Shown here in pieces: positions 13,350-21,826 of a stretch of DNA of 64,000 nucleotides. Origin of the DNA: an uncultured Eubacteriales bacterium (GTDB lineage Bacteria; Bacillota; Clostridia; Lachnospirales; Bianqueaceae); NCBI GenBank assembly GCA_900316145.1, contig ONBQ01000142.1, forward strand, positions 1 to 64,000, read 5' to 3'. The notes beneath the pieces were generated by a model that worked only from the letters and a program-made list of their open reading frames with translations, had not been told where the DNA came from and searched no databases. How positions within the stretch are numbered: the first letter of the stretch is position 1; the number at the start of each line of letters is the position of its first letter. A program made the position numbers and the translations under genes.

Positions 13350-14657
13350 ATGGATCAAAGATCACTCCCTCGTTTTGACATGGCTCAGCCGCCGGTCCGC
13401 ACCAAGTGGTACCTGCGGCCTTTGTCTTATCTGCTGAGCGCGCCGGATGCCTGGCTGCACCGTGCCCGCATCACCGGCAAACATAAGCTTGACGGGCCTT
13501 GTGTCATCCTCTGCAATCACAACGCGTTTCTGGATTTTAAAGTTCTCACCACGGCCATTTATCCCAAGCGGGCCAATTATGTCGTCGCCATCGACGGCTT
13601 CATCGGCCGGGAAAAGCTGCTGCGCAACGTTGGATGCATCTGCAAGCGCAAGTTCACCAACGATGTGCTACTCCTGCGTCAGCTGCAGCAGGTCCTGAAA
13701 AACGGAGACGCCGCTGTCATTTACGCGGAAGCCCGTTACTCCCTGTGCGGCACCACTGCCGTGCTGCCGGAATCCCTGGGCAAGATGTGCCGCATGTTTA
13801 AGGTGCCGGTCTATACCTTCATCTGTCACGGCCATCATGTGGATTCTCCCTTCTGGAACCTGCACAAACGTGGCATCCGTCCCACAGAGACAGAGCTGAA
13901 GCTTCTCTTTACGCCAGAAGATCTGAAGGCTCTCTCCGTGGATGAGATCAATGACCGCATCGTAGAAGCCTACCAGTATGATGACTGGGCCTGGCAAAAG
14001 GAACGCGGCATCCGCACCAGGTATAAAGGCCGGGCAGAAGGCCTGCACAAGGTCTTATACCAGTGCCCTTCCTGCAAGACCGAATTCCGCATGGCGTCCC
14101 AAGGCACCCGCTTGTTCTGCAAAGCTTGCGGCAAGTCCTGGACCATGTCCGAGCTGGGCGAACTGATCGCGGATCAGGGCATGACCGAATTCTCCCACAT
14201 TCCGGATTGGTATGAGTGGGAACGGGCGAATGTCCGCGCCGAAGTCGAAGCCGGCACCTATTCTTCCGGCGAGCTGCCCGTCTGGGTGGACAGCCTGCCT
14301 AACGCAAAGCGCTACATCGGCCTCGGAAACGGCACCCTCGTCCATGACATGAACGGTTTCACCGTCCGCGGCAAGGATGTCGATGGCGACCCGTTCGAGA
14401 TGATCAAACCGGTCCCCTCCCTTTATTCCTGCCATATCGAGTATGATTATCTGGGCAAGAGCGGAGACTGTGTCGACCTGAATACCTTGGAAGACACCTG
14501 GTATATCTACCCTTACGCGAAAGACCGTAAACAGCAGGAAAAGCTGCGGGAAGAAAACCCGGACTTCTCCGTCACCAAAATGGCACTGGCCACGGAAGAA
14601 CTGTACTTCAAATGGCGCAGGGATGAAGGAAAACCCTGCCGAAAAGGACTGGCGTAA
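13350..14657 (+). CDS. PlsC-like acyltransferase with C-terminal zinc ribbon
   Basis: A 435-residue protein. Residues about 25-210 form a 1-acyl-glycerol-3-phosphate acyltransferase-like domain with the catalytic HxxxxD in CNHNAFLDF and the later block IYAEARYS. A CPSCKTEF...FCKACGKSW zinc ribbon follows near 235-265, then a region of unknown fold to the end. The zinc ribbon makes it longer than PlsC (about 240). It is probably co-transcribed with mgtE. The lipid or other acceptor is unknown. Confidence 0.75.
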   Translation: MDQRSLPRFDMAQPPVRTKWYLRPLSYLLSAPDAWLHRARITGKHKLDGPCVILCNHNAFLDFKVLTTAIYPKRANYVVAIDGFIGREKLLRNVGCICKRKFTNDVLLLRQLQQVLKNGDAAVIYAEARYSLCGTTAVLPESLGKMCRMFKVPVYTFICHGHHVDSPFWNLHKRGIRPTETELKLLFTPEDLKALSVDEINDRIVEAYQYDDWAWQKERGIRTRYKGRAEGLHKVLYQCPSCKTEFRMASQGTRLFCKACGKSWTMSELGELIADQGMTEFSHIPDWYEWERANVRAEVEAGTYSSGELPVWVDSLPNAKRYIGLGNGTLVHDMNGFTVRGKDVDGDPFEMIKPVPSLYSCHIEYDYLGKSGDCVDLNTLEDTWYIYPYAKDRKQQEKLREENPDFSVTKMALATEELYFKWRRDEGKPCRKGLA

Positions 14658-14660
14658 ACA

Positions 14661-14726
14661 TTGACAGCCCCCTTTATATATGATAATATATTTATACATA
14701 TATATCATCATATATAAAGGGGGCTT
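14661..14726 (+). promoter_or_regulatory. Palindromic promoter/operator of the antitoxin-PIN module
   Basis: TTGACA (14661-14666) is followed at 15-17 bases by GATAAT/TAATAT (14682-14689). The arms AGCCCCCTTTATATATGAT (14666-14684) and its complement ending AAAGGGGGCT (about 14708-14725) form a long dyad around the predicted start of transcription. T-rich sequence follows, so it could also end read-through from mgtE. The 3' arm carries AGGGGG, the only ribosome site for the GTG start at 14731. Confidence 0.7.
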
Positions 14727-14730
14727 TTTT

Positions 14731-15357
14731 GTGTCTGACCGTTCTAAAGTCCTGATCTCTGCTCAGGTAGGTGCTGCCGTTAAACAAGAGGCAATGAAAG
14801 TTATCCAGGCTGAGAATACAACTTTGACAGACCTGATCTCGACCATGCTGGAAGATATCGCTCGTAACAAACGTATTGCTCCTTACTATCTGCCATTATC
14901 TCTGGAAGCAACAGACTGGCATGTGTACTATGTCCAGTCATTAGAGGAAACGCCCTCTTTCATCCTGGCGCGTACCGAAAAAGACGCGCGCGCCTTGGAG
15001 CATTTTATGGAGCTGCGTGAAGATCAGGATATCCAGGTCGAAGAGCTTTTTACTTTAACGATAGAACAAAAACATTCCATAGCGGCTGCCGTTGAATCGG
15101 AAGGCGGGCTTCCTTGCTATGTTATGCCCTCTGTTATGTCTGCCTTAGGATTCCACAAAGCCTATCTTCATGTAGGCCAGGACGAAGGCTACATCAGCTG
15201 GCGATCCTATTTCGGATCCATAAAAGCCAATAAATGCTCCACATCTTCATTTGATCATCTGTGCACTTTCATCCGGAAAGCTCCGGAAGGTTTTGATGAG
15301 CAGACAGAACTTGCGTCATATCGGGAGGCTAAATATGCGAATACTGATCGACACTAA
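14731..15357 (+). CDS. Putative antitoxin of a PIN toxin module
   Basis: A 208-residue protein. I chose GTG 14731 because AAGGGGG lies eight bases upstream; the upstream in-frame ATG would lie inside the palindrome. The first 50 residues (VLISAQVGAAVKQEAMKV...TLTDLISTMLEDIA) look like a RelB/ribbon-helix-helix DNA-binding segment, as in antitoxins. The rest is not recognised and is long for a simple antitoxin. It overlaps the PIN gene by 23 bases. Autoregulation through the palindrome is inferred. Confidence 0.6.
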   Translation: MSDRSKVLISAQVGAAVKQEAMKVIQAENTTLTDLISTMLEDIARNKRIAPYYLPLSLEATDWHVYYVQSLEETPSFILARTEKDARALEHFMELREDQDIQVEELFTLTIEQKHSIAAAVESEGGLPCYVMPSVMSALGFHKAYLHVGQDEGYISWRSYFGSIKANKCSTSSFDHLCTFIRKAPEGFDEQTELASYREAKYANTDRH

Positions 15358-15757
15358 TGTCATCCTCGATTTTCTTCTTCACCGCGACCCCTGGTTTTCA
15401 TCTGCTTATGAACTGATCAGGCGCTGTGCTGATCAAAAAGGTCTTCAAGGTTTTGTCACCTCCCAGTCCATCGCCGATATGTTCTTCATTCTACGCAAGA
15501 TCTATACCCCGGATGAGCGCCGCGCTTTGCTGCTGGATCTGTGTCAGATCCTTTCTGTCGTCAGCCCTGATCATGATCAGGTCGTTCAAGCCTTAAAAAA
15601 CACCGCTTTTTCGGACTTTGAAGATTGCCTTCAGGAGACCTGCGCGGTATTCTCCGGTGCTGACTATGTCATCACGCGCAATGTGGATGACTTTACAGGA
15701 TCACGGATTCCTGTCCTTTCACCATCGCAGTTTCTGCAACAATATATAGACCTATAA
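15335..15757 (+). CDS. PIN-domain ribonuclease (VapC-like toxin)
   Basis: A 140-residue PIN protein that starts at MRILIDTNVILD, with GGGAGG seven bases before the ATG. The acidic residues are Asp6 in LIDTNVIL, the central Glu/Asp cluster in FEDCLQE, and the terminal Asp in ITRNVDDF. Family members cut RNA with a divalent metal. The overlap with the preceding gene is typical of toxin-antitoxin pairs. Confidence 0.85.
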   Translation: MRILIDTNVILDFLLHRDPWFSSAYELIRRCADQKGLQGFVTSQSIADMFFILRKIYTPDERRALLLDLCQILSVVSPDHDQVVQALKNTAFSDFEDCLQETCAVFSGADYVITRNVDDFTGSRIPVLSPSQFLQQYIDL

Positions 15758-15762
15758 AGAAC

Positions 15763-15796
15763 CCCCGCCTAAGGATCTCAGGCGGGGTCATTTGTT
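15763..15796 (+). terminator. Terminator of the PIN module
   Basis: CCCCGCCT (15763-15770) pairs with AGGCGGGG (15780-15787), followed by TCATTTGTT. The T run is weak. Confidence 0.7.
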
Positions 15797-15811
15797 AGAT
15801 CAGGTAATGTA

Positions 15812-17092
15812 TCATTTCGTTTCAGATACGTTAAACTGCCAGTAGCTCTTAAGGTCCGGATCCGGTCCATGGCCTACCAACCGGTCATAGTGATTTCCGG
15901 AGAAGGAGAAGAATACCGGAATCGTATCTGTATTTCCATCGGGGTATATGAATGAGATTTCCAGGGTATCCGGTCTGAACAGGGCGGGAAAGCCTCCATT
16001 GAACTGGATCAGTAACGTCTGTCCATCGGAGAGCCGTTCTACAAAAAGGAACTGCTCTTCCCCCAATCTTTCATCTTTCGGCATCATACCGTTTTTATCC
16101 AGATGATCCTTGGCAGGATCCGTCGTCATGGTCCCGCCGGACATATAGAGAACGTTCACATCGCCGGTCTTAGTGTCGATCATGTAAGGCGCAACAGCGA
16201 AGGCATAACGAGACGCATATAACAGGATGTGCTCCGCATCCGCACAAAGGATCATATCCGGCTCTCTGCCAAAGGATATCCGGCCCAGGTCATAGCACTC
16301 GATCGAGCCATCCGGCCGTTCGATCACCATCTTGCAGACCTCTCCGGTCTCTTTATCGAACATGATATCACGAAGGACCACGCAGATGCTCCCATCCGGC
16401 AAAAAGGAAGCGGCAGTAATGCTGCATCCCTCTTTCTCAAACCCTGCCTGTGCGGCATAGCTTTTTCTGGTCTCCTGCCCGGTCTTTTTGTCGATCAAGG
16501 TCACTTCCATCCTGGGCATCATCCCCAAGACCATCCAGGCATCCTCTTTTTCGGAGACATACTGTTTTCCGACACCGCCATACATTTTTCCGGTATCCGC
16601 ATCGATCATCCAAGAACCGCCCATAGGATCACCGACCCAGAAACAGTTGCCCTCCGCGTAATAAGAAACCGCGATCCCCGGCGGACCCTGCGGAAACCCG
16701 TTTCTTTGGGAAAGATAATATTCCAGAAGATCCTTTCCGTGCAATTCATCCAATTTGGCTATTTCTGCTTCAGTAGCATCAGCAGCCACGCCGTACTTGC
16801 GCAACAGCTCCTCTTCCTCAGCCCCTGCCGGGGTGAGATAGGTCTTCTCTTTCGTCTCAGGATCCCACAGATAAGGAGCGGTATGGTCTGTGATCAAGAA
16901 CTGACCGTCCGGCGCCATGGTGCGGCAGATGGATTCCGGATCCACGAAGGCTTCTTCAGGGATCTGGACCTTGCTGTACGTGACCGTCTTGCCCCAAAGG
17001 GTAGGCAACTCCGGCTGAAATACGTCCCGTATTCTCGTACTGCACCCGGTAAGCAACATCAGGGCCAGGCATACAGCGGCTATCCTTCTCAT
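15812..17092 (-). CDS. Lipoprotein of unknown function
   Basis: A 426-residue secreted lipoprotein. A hydrophobic signal ends in the lipobox LLTGC (Cys17). No enzyme motif is recognised. The mature part is rich in short beta-type segments with repeated G-[DN]-x-W/Y patterns, so an all-beta fold such as a propeller is possible. It starts two bases after the glycerol-1-phosphate dehydrogenase stop, with GAGGA upstream, and is probably co-transcribed. Confidence 0.75.
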   Translation of the reverse strand: MRRIAAVCLALMLLTGCSTRIRDVFQPELPTLWGKTVTYSKVQIPEEAFVDPESICRTMAPDGQFLITDHTAPYLWDPETKEKTYLTPAGAEEEELLRKYGVAADATEAEIAKLDELHGKDLLEYYLSQRNGFPQGPPGIAVSYYAEGNCFWVGDPMGGSWMIDADTGKMYGGVGKQYVSEKEDAWMVLGMMPRMEVTLIDKKTGQETRKSYAAQAGFEKEGCSITAASFLPDGSICVVLRDIMFDKETGEVCKMVIERPDGSIECYDLGRISFGREPDMILCADAEHILLYASRYAFAVAPYMIDTKTGDVNVLYMSGGTMTTDPAKDHLDKNGMMPKDERLGEEQFLFVERLSDGQTLLIQFNGGFPALFRPDTLEISFIYPDGNTDTIPVFFSFSGNHYDRLVGHGPDPDLKSYWQFNVSETK

Positions 17093-17094
17093 GA

Positions 17095-18453
17095 TCAGTC
17101 CTCTGCTTCTTCTTCCAGGATCTTTACGTAATCATCGGTCTCGCCCAGATCCCACAGCACGGTGCTGGTCATGTATTTATCCCTGATATCGCGGGAGCCG
17201 ATGAAGGCATCCACCGTATCCTTAAGAGAAATACCCAACTCCGACGGACGGGTCGGCTCGCCGATCATTTCCATCTTGGCCCGGATCGTCTCGAGCTGCG
17301 GCAGCTCTTCATCGATGATCCGGCAGATCTCATCCCAGCCATTCAGGATCCGCTCCAGACGCACCGCGTGCTTGGCCGGATCATTTTTGTGCGCTTTTTC
17401 CTCGATCGCCAGCACCTCTCCGGTCGTCTTGCCGAAGATACGTGCCATCTCCGCCTCCCAGACCTTCGGATCAAAGGATGCCATATGGGCCTCCGCCTTC
17501 TCCCGGCTGGGTTTCAGCGCGCGGATGTGCTTGTACAGCTTCAATGTCAGCACTGTTCCGACGCCGACCTGGATGCCGTGGAGATCATAGGGTTCGTCCC
17601 GCTCCAGGGCCATCATCTCCCACATATGGGAGAAATAATGCTCCAGACCGGAAGCCGGACGGGAGATCTGCGCATACGCCATGGCAATACCTGCCAGGAC
17701 CAGGCCCTCCGCGATGGTACCCACCGCGTCCGGATCCCGGGCCGGAATGCCATCCGCCCCTTCCACGACACGTGACAGCGCATGACGCATGAGCGCCGCC
17801 ACTTCCTCACAATAATACTCACCGGTCACCAGATGGGCGATGCGCCACTCACAGGTCGCGATATACTTGGCGATCATATCACCAAAGCCCGCCTGCAGCA
17901 TGCGCATCGGCGCCTGGGCCAGGATCTCGGTATCCAGCAGAATACCGCACGGCGCGTGGTTATACAGTGTAGTCTTGACCTTGTTGACCTCCATGGAGGA
18001 GGAGTTCGAAGCATAGCCATCCATGGACGGTGCGGTGCCCACGACCGCGTTCGGAATACCGGTCGCCAGCGACACCACCTTGCAGATATCATTGAGCACG
18101 CCGCTGCCTACCGCCAGCAGCAGATCGCAGGACGGGTCCAGATGCATGACCACACTGCCGACCTCCCACTCACCCGGCTTCGGTCGCTCCATCGGCACCA
18201 GGTAATTGACATGCTCGATGCCAGCCTCGGTCAGGATCTGGTCGACCCTCTCCCCCGCCGCCTTCCAGGTGTTCGGATCGCACACGACAAACGGCTTCTT
18301 CGCCCCGATGGCTTCCAGCATCTTCGGCACCTCCGTCACGATGCCCCGTCCGATATTCAGATATTTCAGTTCGCAGACATGCTGTCTGCCGCAGGAACAA
18401 GTATATCCACCCGGAATGATCAGCTCCTGCAAAGTCTTATTCACGAATTTCAT
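17095..18453 (-). CDS. sn-glycerol-1-phosphate dehydrogenase (AraM/EgsA-like)
   Basis: A 452-residue member of the dehydroquinate synthase-like/Fe-ADH fold. AVGSGVLNDICKVVS binds NAD(P), APSMDGYAS is the conserved substrate motif of G1P dehydrogenases, and metal histidines lie in GLEHYFSHMWE and DLHGIQVG. The start at ATG 18453 follows AAAGGA; upstream in-frame ATGs fall in the intergenic hairpins. It should reduce dihydroxyacetone phosphate to sn-glycerol-1-phosphate. In Bacillus AraM sits in an arabinose operon; here it lies next to xylulokinase but has its own promoter. Confidence 0.88.
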   Translation of the reverse strand: MKFVNKTLQELIIPGGYTCSCGRQHVCELKYLNIGRGIVTEVPKMLEAIGAKKPFVVCDPNTWKAAGERVDQILTEAGIEHVNYLVPMERPKPGEWEVGSVVMHLDPSCDLLLAVGSGVLNDICKVVSLATGIPNAVVGTAPSMDGYASNSSSMEVNKVKTTLYNHAPCGILLDTEILAQAPMRMLQAGFGDMIAKYIATCEWRIAHLVTGEYYCEEVAALMRHALSRVVEGADGIPARDPDAVGTIAEGLVLAGIAMAYAQISRPASGLEHYFSHMWEMMALERDEPYDLHGIQVGVGTVLTLKLYKHIRALKPSREKAEAHMASFDPKVWEAEMARIFGKTTGEVLAIEEKAHKNDPAKHAVRLERILNGWDEICRIIDEELPQLETIRAKMEMIGEPTRPSELGISLKDTVDAFIGSRDIRDKYMTSTVLWDLGETDDYVKILEEEAED

Positions 18454-18484
18454 AGTTTGTAGTCCTTTCCTCTCGGATAGTAAT

Positions 18485-18513
18485 AATATAGCAGATTTAA
18501 GAGAAGGAAGCAA
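18485..18513 (-). promoter_or_regulatory. Promoter of glycerol-1-phosphate dehydrogenase
   Basis: Minus strand TTGCTT (18513-18508), 17 bases, TATATT (18490-18485). Confidence 0.65.
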
Positions 18514-18534
18514 TGGGGTTCTCCCCCGCCACGC

Positions 18535-18559
18535 AAAAAGGACCCACGATCGTGAGTCC
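18535..18559 (-). terminator. Terminator downstream of xylulokinase
   Basis: On the minus strand GGACTCACGATCGTGGGTCC (18559-18540), a near-perfect palindrome, followed by TTTTT (18539-18535). Confidence 0.75.
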
Positions 18560-18591
18560 ATGCAGCAAAACGTGGCCAGGGGGATGAGGGT

Positions 18592-18642
18592 GTGGGGGAA
18601 GGGGGCGCGGCCTTCGTAACTACGAGCACCCCCTTCCCCCAC
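18592..18642. repeat. 14-bp G-rich/C-rich inverted repeat behind xylB
   Basis: GTGGGGGAAGGGGG (18592-18605) and CCCCCTTCCCCCAC (18629-18642) are perfect complements. The 23-base loop holds a second small dyad, TTCGTA/TACGAG. It begins six bases past the xylB stop and is separate from the terminator at 18535. Confidence 0.8.
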
Positions 18643-18648
18643 AAAGTA

Positions 18649-20178
18649 TCAAAATCCCTTACTTGCGCTGAAATCATACACGCTCTTAAGCGCCGGATAG
18701 ATCTTATCGTAGATCTCGAAGGAATCCTGGTAGGCTGCCTGGTTGGCCTTGATGGGCAGGGTCTCGGTCTCGACCTTGACGATGCTGCAGGCTTCCTGCA
18801 GATTCTTCCAGACACCGGCTCCCACACCGGCGACCATGATCGCGCCATAGGCACCGCCTTCGGAAGCCGCGGACATGGTGTAGACCGGCATGTCGAAGAT
18901 ATCGGCCTGCATCTGGCGCCACAGCGGGGAAACGCTGCCGCCGCCGGAGGTGTAGACCTTCTCACACGGGGTAAACGCGCGCAGGATATCGATGATCTGC
19001 TTCAGAGAATAGGTGACACCTTCCATGACGGAACGGGTGATGTCCGCCCGGGTGGTGTTCAGCGACAGGCCATAGAAAGAGGCACGGGCGTTCGGATCCG
19101 GATACGGGCAACGCTCGCCGGTCAGGTACGGGGTAAAGATGACGCCATGAGAACCCGGCACAGAGTTCTCCGCCTCACGACCCATGATGTTGTAGACGTT
19201 CTCGCCGGTCAGCTTTGCTTCCGCGATATTGTGCTGGCACAGCTCATCTCGATACCAGCGATACGCCCCGCCGGCCGTCAGCGGGCAGCCAAAGGCATGC
19301 CACAGCCCCGGCTCGTTATTGCAGAACATCTGCAAGTCCCCGTTCGGGTTATCGTTGAATCGATCCAGTCCCATGGACACGTTGCCGGAGGTGCCGATGA
19401 CCACGCCAATGATGCCAGGCTTGACCAGGCCGGCACCGGTGGTCTGGATGACCGCGTCACCGCCGCCGAAGTAGACGTTCAGGCCTTCCGGAAGACCGGT
19501 CAGTTCGGCCGCTTCCTTGGTAACGTGGCCGGCCAGCTCGGTCGACTCATGCGCTTCCGGGAAGATGCTGCGGGGCAGGCCTGCGATCTCGATCAGCTCA
19601 TCGCTCCAGCAGCGTTCTTTGGTATTGTAGAAACCGGTACCAGAAGCATCGGAAACATCGATGCCGATCTCGCCCGTCAGCATGTAACGGATATAGTCCT
19701 TCGGGCAGAAGAAGGTGACCATCTTTTCGAAGTTCTCCGGCTCCTCATCACGCAGCCAGAGGATCTTGCCGCCGGTATAGCCGGTCAGCATCTGGTTATT
19801 GGTATAGGTCAAAAGCTTTTTCAGGCCGCCGGCCTTCTTGGTGATCCAGTCGCACTGCTTCTGGGTGCGCTGATCACACCACAGCATGGCCGGGCGGATC
19901 ACGTTCAGATCCTTATCCAGCGCGACCAGGCCGTGCATCTGTCCGGAAAAGCTGATACCCACGATATCTTCTTTATTCACCTTGGGGAGGATGGCCTGAA
20001 GACCCCGCACGACTCCATTCCACCAGTCGATGGGTTCCTGCTCTGCCCAACCGGGACGGGGGGTATATAAAGGATACTCCTGGGTAGAGGAAGCCAGGAC
20101 CTTGCCGTCTTCATCCGCAACGATACACTTGGCGCCGGACGTGCCGACATCCAGACCAACCAAAAGGCGCTTATTCAT
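18649..20178 (-). CDS. xylB: Xylulokinase
   Basis: A 509-residue FGGY kinase that phosphorylates D-xylulose. Signature segments are GLDVGTSGAKCIVADEDG, GISFSGQMHGLVALD, LWCDQRTQKQCDWI and YLTGERCPYPDPNARASF, all typical of XylB. ATG 20178 is chosen because GGAGGG lies seven to eight bases upstream. It is a single-gene unit with its own promoter and terminator, and no xylose isomerase is nearby. Confidence 0.92.
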   Translation of the reverse strand: MNKRLLVGLDVGTSGAKCIVADEDGKVLASSTQEYPLYTPRPGWAEQEPIDWWNGVVRGLQAILPKVNKEDIVGISFSGQMHGLVALDKDLNVIRPAMLWCDQRTQKQCDWITKKAGGLKKLLTYTNNQMLTGYTGGKILWLRDEEPENFEKMVTFFCPKDYIRYMLTGEIGIDVSDASGTGFYNTKERCWSDELIEIAGLPRSIFPEAHESTELAGHVTKEAAELTGLPEGLNVYFGGGDAVIQTTGAGLVKPGIIGVVIGTSGNVSMGLDRFNDNPNGDLQMFCNNEPGLWHAFGCPLTAGGAYRWYRDELCQHNIAEAKLTGENVYNIMGREAENSVPGSHGVIFTPYLTGERCPYPDPNARASFYGLSLNTTRADITRSVMEGVTYSLKQIIDILRAFTPCEKVYTSGGGSVSPLWRQMQADIFDMPVYTMSAASEGGAYGAIMVAGVGAGVWKNLQEACSIVKVETETLPIKANQAAYQDSFEIYDKIYPALKSVYDFSASKGF

Positions 20179-20218
20179 AGAAGGACCCTCCTGATCATAT
20201 GTAATAGTTGTTTTCTTT

Positions 20219-20247
20219 ATCATAGCAAATTACGGGGCCATTTTCAA
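20219..20247 (-). promoter_or_regulatory. Promoter of xylB
   Basis: Minus strand TTGAAA (20247-20242), 17 bases, TATGAT (20224-20219). Confidence 0.7.
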
Positions 20248-20302
20248 TATGATCGGCTTTTAAAAAATTTTTGAAAAGGCTGTAACAATTTGTATCTCTA
20301 TA

Positions 20303-20340
20303 TGCTATTATAGGTATAAGAACAAAACAAACAAGGAGGA
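20303..20340 (+). promoter_or_regulatory. Extended -10 promoter and ribosome site of the 59-residue ORF
   Basis: TGCTATTAT (20303-20311) is an extended -10 box without a good -35. AAGGAGGA (20333-20340) is a near-perfect ribosome site eight bases before the ATG. Confidence 0.55.
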
Positions 20341-20348
20341 CATAAACC

Positions 20349-20528
20349 ATGGCCAGCATCCCAACCAACAAATATTACGAGTACAGAGAAATGATCGAAA
20401 CGATCTGCAAGCACGGTGACAAAGAAGCAATGGAGCGCCTTTATCGCGAGATCATCGCCCTCTATGGACGTGACTGTGACGATCTTCGTCAGCTTGACAA
20501 ATATAACACCCGCTGGTCTATCCTGTAA
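20349..20528 (+). CDS. Small hypothetical protein, 59 residues
   Basis: ATG at 20349 to TAA at 20526-20528 encodes a 59-residue charged, mainly helical protein that begins MASIPTNKYYEYREMIE and ends LDKYNTRWSIL. It is supported by the strong ribosome site AAGGAGGA, an extended -10 box and its own terminator, so it is a complete monocistronic unit. I do not recognise a family. It has two cysteines but no CxxC motif. Confidence 0.7.
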   Translation: MASIPTNKYYEYREMIETICKHGDKEAMERLYREIIALYGRDCDDLRQLDKYNTRWSIL

Positions 20529-20546
20529 GGCCGGCCACTTCACCTG

Positions 20547-20580
20547 AAAAGGGACTGCGCAAAGGCAGTCCCTTTTCTTG
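20547..20580 (+). terminator. Terminator of the 59-residue ORF
   Basis: AAAAGGGACTGC (20547-20558) pairs with GCAGTCCCTTTT (20565-20576) over a six-base loop, then CTTG. Confidence 0.85.
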
Positions 20581-20638
20581 ACTTCTCCTGATCCCGCCGA
20601 TATAACGAAATGGATCATCTGATAAGGAAGTTCAAATC

Positions 20639-21199
20639 ATGAATCATAAATACAGGCAGTTGTTTTTCTCCACGCTGTACCTAAGCGCCTTCACATTCGG
20701 CGGCGGCTATGTCATCATCACCCTGCTCAAGCAAAAGTTCGTAGACAAGCTCCATTGGATCGATGATGATGAAATGCTGGACTATGTGGCCATTGCCCAG
20801 TCCTCGCCCGGACCGATCGCAGTCAACGGCGCCATCGTAGTCGGTTACAAGCTGGGCGGCTTTCCCGGCATCCTGGCCGCTGTCGCCGGTGCCATCATTC
20901 CGCCCTTTGTCATTCTGACTATGATTTCTTTCTTTTATGACGCTTTCAAAGACAGCTTCGCCATCCAGGCCTTGCTGAAAGGGATGAAATCCGGCGTCTG
21001 CGCTGTCATCCTCTCCGTTGTTTTCGACATGACATCCGGCATCGTCCAATCCCATGACTTTATTCTTTGCATCGTCATGGTCCTCGCTTTCATCGCCAAC
21101 TATTTTCTGCACACCAACGTGATCTTCATCATCCTGGCTGTGGCCGTCTTTGGCGTGATCCGCACCCTTCTCACAGAGCGAAAGGGGGCCTCGAAATGA
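20639..21199 (+). CDS. Chromate transporter family protein, first half
   Basis: A 186-residue single-domain CHR protein. AFTFGGGYVIITLL and IAQSSPGPIAVNGAIVVGYK are the family motifs, and there are about six membrane segments. Short CHR proteins are usually encoded as adjacent pairs that act together, which is the case here: the next gene overlaps by four bases. Substrate could be chromate or another oxyanion; resistance is not proven. Confidence 0.9.
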   Translation: MNHKYRQLFFSTLYLSAFTFGGGYVIITLLKQKFVDKLHWIDDDEMLDYVAIAQSSPGPIAVNGAIVVGYKLGGFPGILAAVAGAIIPPFVILTMISFFYDAFKDSFAIQALLKGMKSGVCAVILSVVFDMTSGIVQSHDFILCIVMVLAFIANYFLHTNVIFIILAVAVFGVIRTLLTERKGASK

Positions 21200-21747
21200 T
21201 CTACCTCAAACTCTTCCTGGCCTTCCTGCAGATCGGCGCGTTCAGCTTTGGCGGGGGATACGCGGCCATGCCGCTCATCCAGGCCCAGACGGTCGAACTG
21301 TACCACTGGCTCACCTTGTCGGATTTCACGGATCTTGTGACCATCGCGGAGATGACGCCTGGACCTATCGCGATCAACGCAGCCACCTTCGTGGGCAATC
21401 AGGTGGCGGGCATTCCCGGCGCCGTGATCGCTACCCTGGGCGTGGTGCTGCCCTCCTGCCTGTTCGTCACCATTCTCGCTATCCTCTATACCCGCTACCG
21501 CAAGCTCAGTCTGATGCAAGGCGTGCTGAAATCACTGCGTCCGGCCGTGGTCGCCATGATCCTGGCCGCCGGCCTTTCGATCCTGCTGCCTGCTGTCTTC
21601 CCTTTGGGCACGCTTCGTTCTGTTGATTGGCTGGCTCTTCTCTTATTCCTTGGCGCTTTTCTCCTGCTGCGCTGGAAAAAATGGAACCCCATTCTGATCA
21701 TGGTCGGCTGCGGCGTCGTGGAGCTGATCGTAGAACTCATTCATTGA
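21196..21747 (+). CDS. Chromate transporter family protein, second half
   Basis: A 183-residue CHR-domain protein, paralogous to the one before it (AFSFGGGYAAMPLI, EMTPGPIAINAATFVGNQ). The ATG at 21196 overlaps the upstream TGA as ATGA, with AAAGGGGG just before, so the two are translated together and probably form one heteromeric transporter. Confidence 0.9.
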   Translation: MIYLKLFLAFLQIGAFSFGGGYAAMPLIQAQTVELYHWLTLSDFTDLVTIAEMTPGPIAINAATFVGNQVAGIPGAVIATLGVVLPSCLFVTILAILYTRYRKLSLMQGVLKSLRPAVVAMILAAGLSILLPAVFPLGTLRSVDWLALLLFLGAFLLLRWKKWNPILIMVGCGVVELIVELIH

Positions 21748-21756
21748 TTCCGTTCC

Positions 21757-21797
21757 TACCCCACTGATCTTTGCTTTTTCTTCTTGTTTCCGGGGTA
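21757..21797. repeat. TACCCCAC / CGGGGTA inverted pair
   Basis: TACCCCAC at 21757-21764 and CGGGGTA at 21791-21797, in opposite orientation about 33 bases apart. This is a weaker version of the pair at 21914-21958. Confidence 0.4.
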
Positions 21798-21826
21798 TTT
21801 GATCAGTTTATACATCCATATTCATT

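Noticed and set aside
18592-20070. Long plus-strand open frame opposite xylB
   Set aside because: Antisense to a well-conserved kinase, and its start is inside the G-rich hairpin; no motif is seen.
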